From positions 24,791 through 88,790 of the forward strand of contig DBQC01000022.1 in assembly GCA_002305075.1 (NCBI GenBank): a DNA stretch of 64,000 nucleotides. Direction: 5' to 3'. Made by a program: the position numbers and the translations under genes. The notes beneath the pieces are model-generated. The model was not told the origin of the DNA, ran no database searches, and worked only from the letters and a program-made list of their open reading frames with translations. Below, one piece after another: positions 60,406 to 64,000 of the stretch (position 1 is its first letter; every line of letters starts with the position of its first letter). This stretch comes from Ruminococcaceae bacterium UBA1404. GTDB lineage: Bacteria > Bacillota > Clostridia > Oscillospirales > Ruminococcaceae.

Positions 60406-61755
60406 TTAGATGACGCCTTGGGCCATCATGGCCTCGGCAATCTTCTTAAAGCCGGCCAGGTTGGCACCGGCCACCAGGTTGTAGCCCAGACCAAACTCGG
60501 CAGACGCTTCGGCGCAGGCCTTGTGGATGTTCACCATGATGGTGTGCAGCTTCTCGTCCACTTCGGGGCCACTCCAGCTCAGGCGCTGGCTGTTCTGGCT
60601 CATCTCGAGGCCGGAGGTGGCCACGCCACCGGCGTTAACCGCCTTGCTCGGGCCAACGATGAGACCGTTGTCCATGAGATAATCGAGCGCCTCGTTGGTG
60701 GTGGGCATATTGGAGACCTCGATGTAGTACTTGATGCCGTTCTTGACCATCATCTCAGCCTCGGTCATGCCCACTTCGTTCTGGGTGGCGCAAGGCATGA
60801 GGATGTCGGCTTTGACGCCCCAGGGCTTCTCGCCGGGGAAGAACTTGGCATTGGGGAATTCCTTGACATAGTCGCCCACTCTGTCGTTGCCCGAGGCACG
60901 CAGAGCCAGCACGCATTTAATCTTGTCATCGCCGTAGATGCCCTCTTCGTCGAGCACATAGCCGTCGGGGCCGGAGATGGTGATAACCTTGGCACCCATC
61001 TGGTGGGCCTTAAGCAGCACGCCCCAGGCCACATTGCCAAAGCCGGAGATGGCAATGGTCTTGCCCTCGATGGTGTCGTTGTTGGCTTTGAGAACCTCGT
61101 TTAGGAAATAGACCGCGCCATAGCCGGTGGCCTCGGGACGGAACAGAGAGCCGCCGTAGCTGAGACCCTTGCCGGTGAGCACGCCGTTTTCCCAGACATT
61201 CTTAATGCGCTTGTACTGGCCGTAGAGGTAGCCAATTTCGCGGGCAGCCACGCCGATGTCGCCGGCGGGAACGTCCAGATCGGGGCCGATGTGGCGCCAC
61301 AGCTCGGTCATGTAGGCCTGGCAGAAGCGCATGATCTCGCCGTCGGACTTGCCGCGGGGGTCAAAGTCAGCGCCGCCCTTACCGCCGCCCATGGGCAGGC
61401 TGGTCAGGGAGTTCTTGAAGGTCTGCTCAAAGGCCAGGAACTTCATGATGCTCAGGTTGACCGTATGGTGGAAACGGATGCCGCCCTTGTAGGGGCCGAT
61501 AGCCGAGTTAAACTGAACACGATAGCCGCGGTTGACCTGAACATTGCCGGCATCGTCCACCCAAGACACGCGGAAAATAATCTGGCGCTCGGGCTCGGCA
61601 ATGCGCTCGAGCAGGTTTACCTTCTCATACTGAGGGTTCTGCTCAATTGCGAGGTCGAGGCTCTTAAAAACCTCCTCAACGGTCTGGATAAACTCAGGCT
61701 CGCCGGCGTTCCTCTTTTTTACCTTTTCCAGGACTTCCATAGTGTACTTGTTCAT
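60406..61755 (-). CDS. gdhA: Glutamate dehydrogenase
   Basis: Interconverts glutamate and 2-oxoglutarate plus ammonia. 449 residues, the hexameric small type. Catalytic region LPMGGGKGGADFDPRGKS with the active Lys near residue 125; substrate and binding stretch VPAGDIGVAAREIGYLYGQYK; Rossmann motif AISGFGNVAWG; C-terminal NAGGVATSGLEMSQNSQRLSW. Coenzyme preference is not assigned. It is a monocistronic unit with a densely marked regulatory region. It could act on glutamate released by the neighbouring hydrolases. Confidence 0.97.
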   Translation of the reverse strand: MNKYTMEVLEKVKKRNAGEPEFIQTVEEVFKSLDLAIEQNPQYEKVNLLERIAEPERQIIFRVSWVDDAGNVQVNRGYRVQFNSAIGPYKGGIRFHHTVNLSIMKFLAFEQTFKNSLTSLPMGGGKGGADFDPRGKSDGEIMRFCQAYMTELWRHIGPDLDVPAGDIGVAAREIGYLYGQYKRIKNVWENGVLTGKGLSYGGSLFRPEATGYGAVYFLNEVLKANNDTIEGKTIAISGFGNVAWGVLLKAHQMGAKVITISGPDGYVLDEEGIYGDDKIKCVLALRASGNDRVGDYVKEFPNAKFFPGEKPWGVKADILMPCATQNEVGMTEAEMMVKNGIKYYIEVSNMPTTNEALDYLMDNGLIVGPSKAVNAGGVATSGLEMSQNSQRLSWSGPEVDEKLHTIMVNIHKACAEASAEFGLGYNLVAGANLAGFKKIAEAMMAQGVI

Positions 61756-61796
61756 TAGGACAGCCTCCTCCTTTTAATTCATACACGCGCTTTTAC

Positions 61797-61827
61797 GGTG
61801 GATTTCAAATTTTGCAAGAAATCCACC
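61797..61827 (-). promoter_or_regulatory. Perfect hairpin at the 5' end of the gdhA transcript
   Basis: GGTGGATTTC and GAAATCCACC, 10-bp arms, 11-base loop. It starts right at the predicted start site, so it would sit at the transcript 5' end. Confidence 0.5.
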
Positions 61828-61836
61828 ACTCACTAG

Positions 61837-61865
61837 AGTTTAACACCAATTGGTTGGTTTATCAA
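61837..61865 (-). promoter_or_regulatory. gdhA promoter with spacer palindrome
   Basis: On the minus strand TTGATA (61860-61865), 17 bases, TAAACT (61837-61842). The spacer holds the palindrome ACCAATTGGT (61845-61854). Confidence 0.6.
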
Positions 61866-61871
61866 TAGCAT

Positions 61872-61909
61872 TTTGGAGCTTCCAAAGTTATTGTGAGAAT
61901 TTTGTGAGA
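61872..61909. repeat. Inverted and direct repeats upstream of the gdhA promoter
   Basis: TTTGGA-GCT-TCCAAA at 61872-61886, then TTGTGAGA at 61891-61898 and again at 61902-61909, 11 bp apart (one turn). Position and phasing fit binding of an activator. Confidence 0.5.
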
Positions 61910-61968
61910 TTTGCCTAACATTTCCATACGAGCGCAGGCCAAGGCACGGCGTCGTCTTTATATGCAAA

Positions 61969-63195
61969 CTATCTCCGGATGGGCAGAATCGGCTCTATAA
62001 CGCCCTCTACGCCGGTAAGCGCCAGAGCCAGCAGCAGCGTGCGCTGGGGGGCAAGATGCTCGTCGATAGGAGCCCACTCCTCTTTGAGACTGTGGCCATA
62101 CCGGCTCATGCCACCCCGGCCGATGGCCACTGCGGGAATGCCCAGGCTGATGGGAATATTGCAGTCGGTGCTGCCGCCCGCCGAAATCTGGGGCGCAATG
62201 TCGCAGATCTCGCAGCTGGCGATGCTGGCCAACACAATGGGGTCACCGTGGTTTTGCTGTCCGGCAGGACGGGTGCCCACCCGCTCGATGGTAACCTCCA
62301 CACGCTCGGTGGGATGGTTCCAGCGTGCGTTCTCTTCCTCGCAGCCTTCCTTGAGGGCGGCCAGGACCTTCTCATCCAGGGCGTCCAGAGCCTCGGCGCT
62401 GTTAGAGCGCATATCGATGAGAATCTCCACACCAAAGGCGATGGAGTTGACCGAGGTGCCACCCTGTACCACGCCGATGTTATAGGTGGTCTTGGGATCG
62501 GTGGGAACCTGGATGTCGGCGATTTTTGCGCCGGCCCGGCAGAAAGCATGGATGCAGTTGGGGATGCCAAAGGCGCCAAAGCTGTGGCCGCCGGTGCCCG
62601 AATAGGTCACTTTATAGCGGTAGCTGCCGGTGCCGTCAAAGGTCAGCGAACCAGCGCCGGTACCGTCGATGCTGATAAAGCCGTCGATGTCGGTCATGGT
62701 CTTAAAGATATGTTTGGCGCCCTTCAGGTCGCCCAGACCCTCTTCGGCCACATTGCCACAGATAATAATGTCGCCCATGGGACGCAGACCACTCTCGTGC
62801 AGCGCCCGGGTGATGGTAAGTAGCTCGGCCATGCCACGGGTGTCGTCGGCGATGCCGGGGGCGTAGACAACGCCGTCCTTAATAACGGGGGTGGTGTCCA
62901 CTTCGAAGCCAAATACCGTATCCAGGTGAGCGGCCACCATGAGGGTCGGCCCGCCGCCGGTGCCCTTGATGCGGCCGTGCACATTGCCGACTTCGTCTAC
63001 CCAACACTCGTCAAAGCCCAGGCTTTGAAAACGGCGGTGGAAATCCTCGATGCGTTTCTCCTCATGATTAGAAGGAGCGGGGATGGCGCAAATTTCAAGC
63101 TGTTCCTCCATGGTGCGCTCTCGGTCGGCCTCTAAAAAGGCAAAGGCCTTTGCCATGCCGGGGTGATTCTTCAGAGCAAGTAGTGCATCTTTCAT
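61969..63195 (-). CDS. M20-family metallopeptidase (PepT/ArgE-like)
   Basis: 408-residue zinc peptidase, only distantly related to the AbgB array. Likely metal residues: His and Asp in VAAHLDTVFG, Asp in GIADDTRGMAE, Glu pair in NVAEEGLGDLKG, Asp in ISIDGTGAGS and His near the C-terminus in SRYGHSLKEEW. The dimerisation domain with GTGGHSFGAFG follows. Family members are tripeptidases or amino-acyl deacetylases. An extended -10 box TGGTATACT (minus, 63246-63254) lies upstream, with no good -35. Confidence 0.88.
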   Translation of the reverse strand: MKDALLALKNHPGMAKAFAFLEADRERTMEEQLEICAIPAPSNHEEKRIEDFHRRFQSLGFDECWVDEVGNVHGRIKGTGGGPTLMVAAHLDTVFGFEVDTTPVIKDGVVYAPGIADDTRGMAELLTITRALHESGLRPMGDIIICGNVAEEGLGDLKGAKHIFKTMTDIDGFISIDGTGAGSLTFDGTGSYRYKVTYSGTGGHSFGAFGIPNCIHAFCRAGAKIADIQVPTDPKTTYNIGVVQGGTSVNSIAFGVEILIDMRSNSAEALDALDEKVLAALKEGCEEENARWNHPTERVEVTIERVGTRPAGQQNHGDPIVLASIASCEICDIAPQISAGGSTDCNIPISLGIPAVAIGRGGMSRYGHSLKEEWAPIDEHLAPQRTLLLALALTGVEGVIEPILPIRR

Positions 63196-63381
63196 AAATA
63201 AAGAACCTCCTAAAATAATCTGAATGGCACCGCCACTTCGGTCTCAGTATACCATGTCCTGCCCCTGGGGGGATATGGTGAAGACGCCCAAAAAATTTTA
63301 CGAATGCTGTTCAGCTTGACCGATAGCCGATTTGGCCGTCAAAAATCCACACATCTACGGCTATGCCTCGCATAAAACTTG

Positions 63382-63390
63382 TGCTATAAT
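63382..63390 (+). promoter_or_regulatory. Extended -10 promoter of the nitroreductase gene
   Basis: TGCTATAAT, with a poor -35. Confidence 0.5.
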
Positions 63391-63429
63391 TTAATTCAAG
63401 GTAAAAATAAACCCATCAAGAGGTGTGCT

Positions 63430-63981
63430 ATGGATTATTTTAAGCTGATAGAAGCCCGCCACAGCTGCCGCAGCTACATGAACACCCCGGTTAAACGCGC
63501 ACAGATCGACAAATGCCTCGAGGCGGCCCGGCTGGCCCCCTCGGCCTGCAACTGCCAGCCCTGGCGCTATGTGGTGGCCGACAATCCGGTGCTGGTTAAA
63601 AAGCTTGCCCCTCTTGTGCGGCTGGAGGGCAGCAGCACCAACCGTTTTTCCGACGAGGTCCCGGTCTTTGTGGCCGTGGCAGAAAAGCCTGTGGATTTGC
63701 GCCGGCCCGGCGTTGTCATGCTGCGCGAAAACTATAGCGAGCTGGACATCGGCCTCTCGGTCGCGCATTTCTGCCTGGCCGCTGCCGAGCAGGGGCTGGG
63801 CACCTGCATCATGGGCATCTTCCAAGAGGAGCCCATCAAAGCGCTGTTGGGCATTCCCGAGGACTTTATCCTCCGGTTGGTGCTGGCTTTAGGTCACCCC
63901 GCCGGCCCGGGTCGGGAAAAGAACCGCCTGCCTTTGCCCGAAGTAGCCGCCTATAACGCCTTTACCCCCGAGATGAAGTAA
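63430..63981 (+). CDS. Nitroreductase-family flavoprotein
   Basis: 183-residue FMN-dependent oxidoreductase. It has the N-terminal RHSCRSYMNTPV motif (usual R-R-S-x-R FMN-phosphate site), APSACNCQPWRYVV, and the mid-region GLSVAHFCLAAAEQGLGTCIMG. The NAD(P)H donor and substrate are unknown; quinones or nitroaromatics are typical. ATG 63430 follows AGAGGTG. The frame stays open upstream but without family similarity. Its terminator seems to begin at the window edge. Confidence 0.88.
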   Translation: MDYFKLIEARHSCRSYMNTPVKRAQIDKCLEAARLAPSACNCQPWRYVVADNPVLVKKLAPLVRLEGSSTNRFSDEVPVFVAVAEKPVDLRRPGVVMLRENYSELDIGLSVAHFCLAAAEQGLGTCIMGIFQEEPIKALLGIPEDFILRLVLALGHPAGPGREKNRLPLPEVAAYNAFTPEMK

Positions 63982-64000
63982 AAAAAGCCCGCCGTGCCAA

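Noticed and set aside
1..64000. CRISPR arrays, tRNA or rRNA genes, insertion sequences, prophage
   Set aside because: Looked for by repeat spacing, T-loop motifs, transposase motifs and phage structural genes; none seen by eye. A short or degenerate element could be missed.

Overview
The window looks like chromosomal DNA of a moderately high-GC, anaerobic Gram-positive bacterium of the class Clostridia; an Oscillospiraceae-like gut anaerobe is my best guess. This is inferred from strong AGGAGG-type ribosome binding sites, lipoprotein signal peptides, a Gram-positive type LexA, a Listeria-type FosX, the cobalt-early (anaerobic) cobalamin pathway, citrate lyase, hybrid cluster protein, bacteriohemerythrin and a sodium-pump decarboxylase subunit. 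No rRNA, tRNA, CRISPR array, insertion sequence or prophage was seen.

Layout. 1-2 kb: 3' end of a hybrid cluster protein gene, a conserved hypothetical gene that seems to start at ATT, and a Cys-rich small protein. 2-7.6 kb: citrate lyase locus, with a citX-citG fusion divergent from citDEFC. 7.7-14.1 kb: phosphate operon pstSCAB-phoU-phoP-phoR on the minus strand. 14.2-17.3 kb: a corrinoid/siderophore-type ABC importer behind a strong promoter, a cobalamin riboswitch and a terminator. 17.4-24.8 kb: anaerobic corrin-ring operon cbiD-L-F-G-H-J-ET-C on the minus strand behind a second cobalamin riboswitch. 25-31 kb: MFS transporter, bacteriohemerythrin, YibE/F membrane protein, MBL hydrolase and a NitT/TauT-type ABC importer. 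31.2-36.8 kb: lexA, mutY, fosX, cca, an amidase-like protein and a glycerate kinase. 36.9-40 kb: a DtxR-type regulator followed by a LemA-like protein, a TPM-domain protein, PspA and a Cys-rich protein (envelope module). 40.1-44.2 kb: sodium-pump decarboxylase beta subunit, PPC-domain protein, DUF1893 protein and an AbgT-family transporter. 44.7-57.2 kb: eight tandem paralogous AbgB-like M20 amidohydrolases. 57.5-64 kb: metG, tatD, glutamate dehydrogenase, another M20 peptidase and a nitroreductase.

The standout feature is the AbgB array. Eight complete genes of 475-484 codons lie head to tail beside one AbgT-type transporter. They fall into two visible subfamilies, keep the M20D metal-site motifs, and share DNA blocks so similar that recent duplication or gene conversion is likely. 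At least three promoters can be placed in the array, one of them with two copies of a TATGCGCATA palindrome 52 bp apart. With glutamate dehydrogenase a few kb away, a plausible reading is import and hydrolysis of a range of N-acyl-glutamates, folate breakdown products or dipeptides, feeding amino-acid fermentation. The substrates are unknown.

Several promoters carry operator-like palindromes between or next to the -35 and -10 boxes (lexA, the decarboxylase subunit, gdhA, abgT). Many promoters here use a TGn-extended -10 box with a weak -35.
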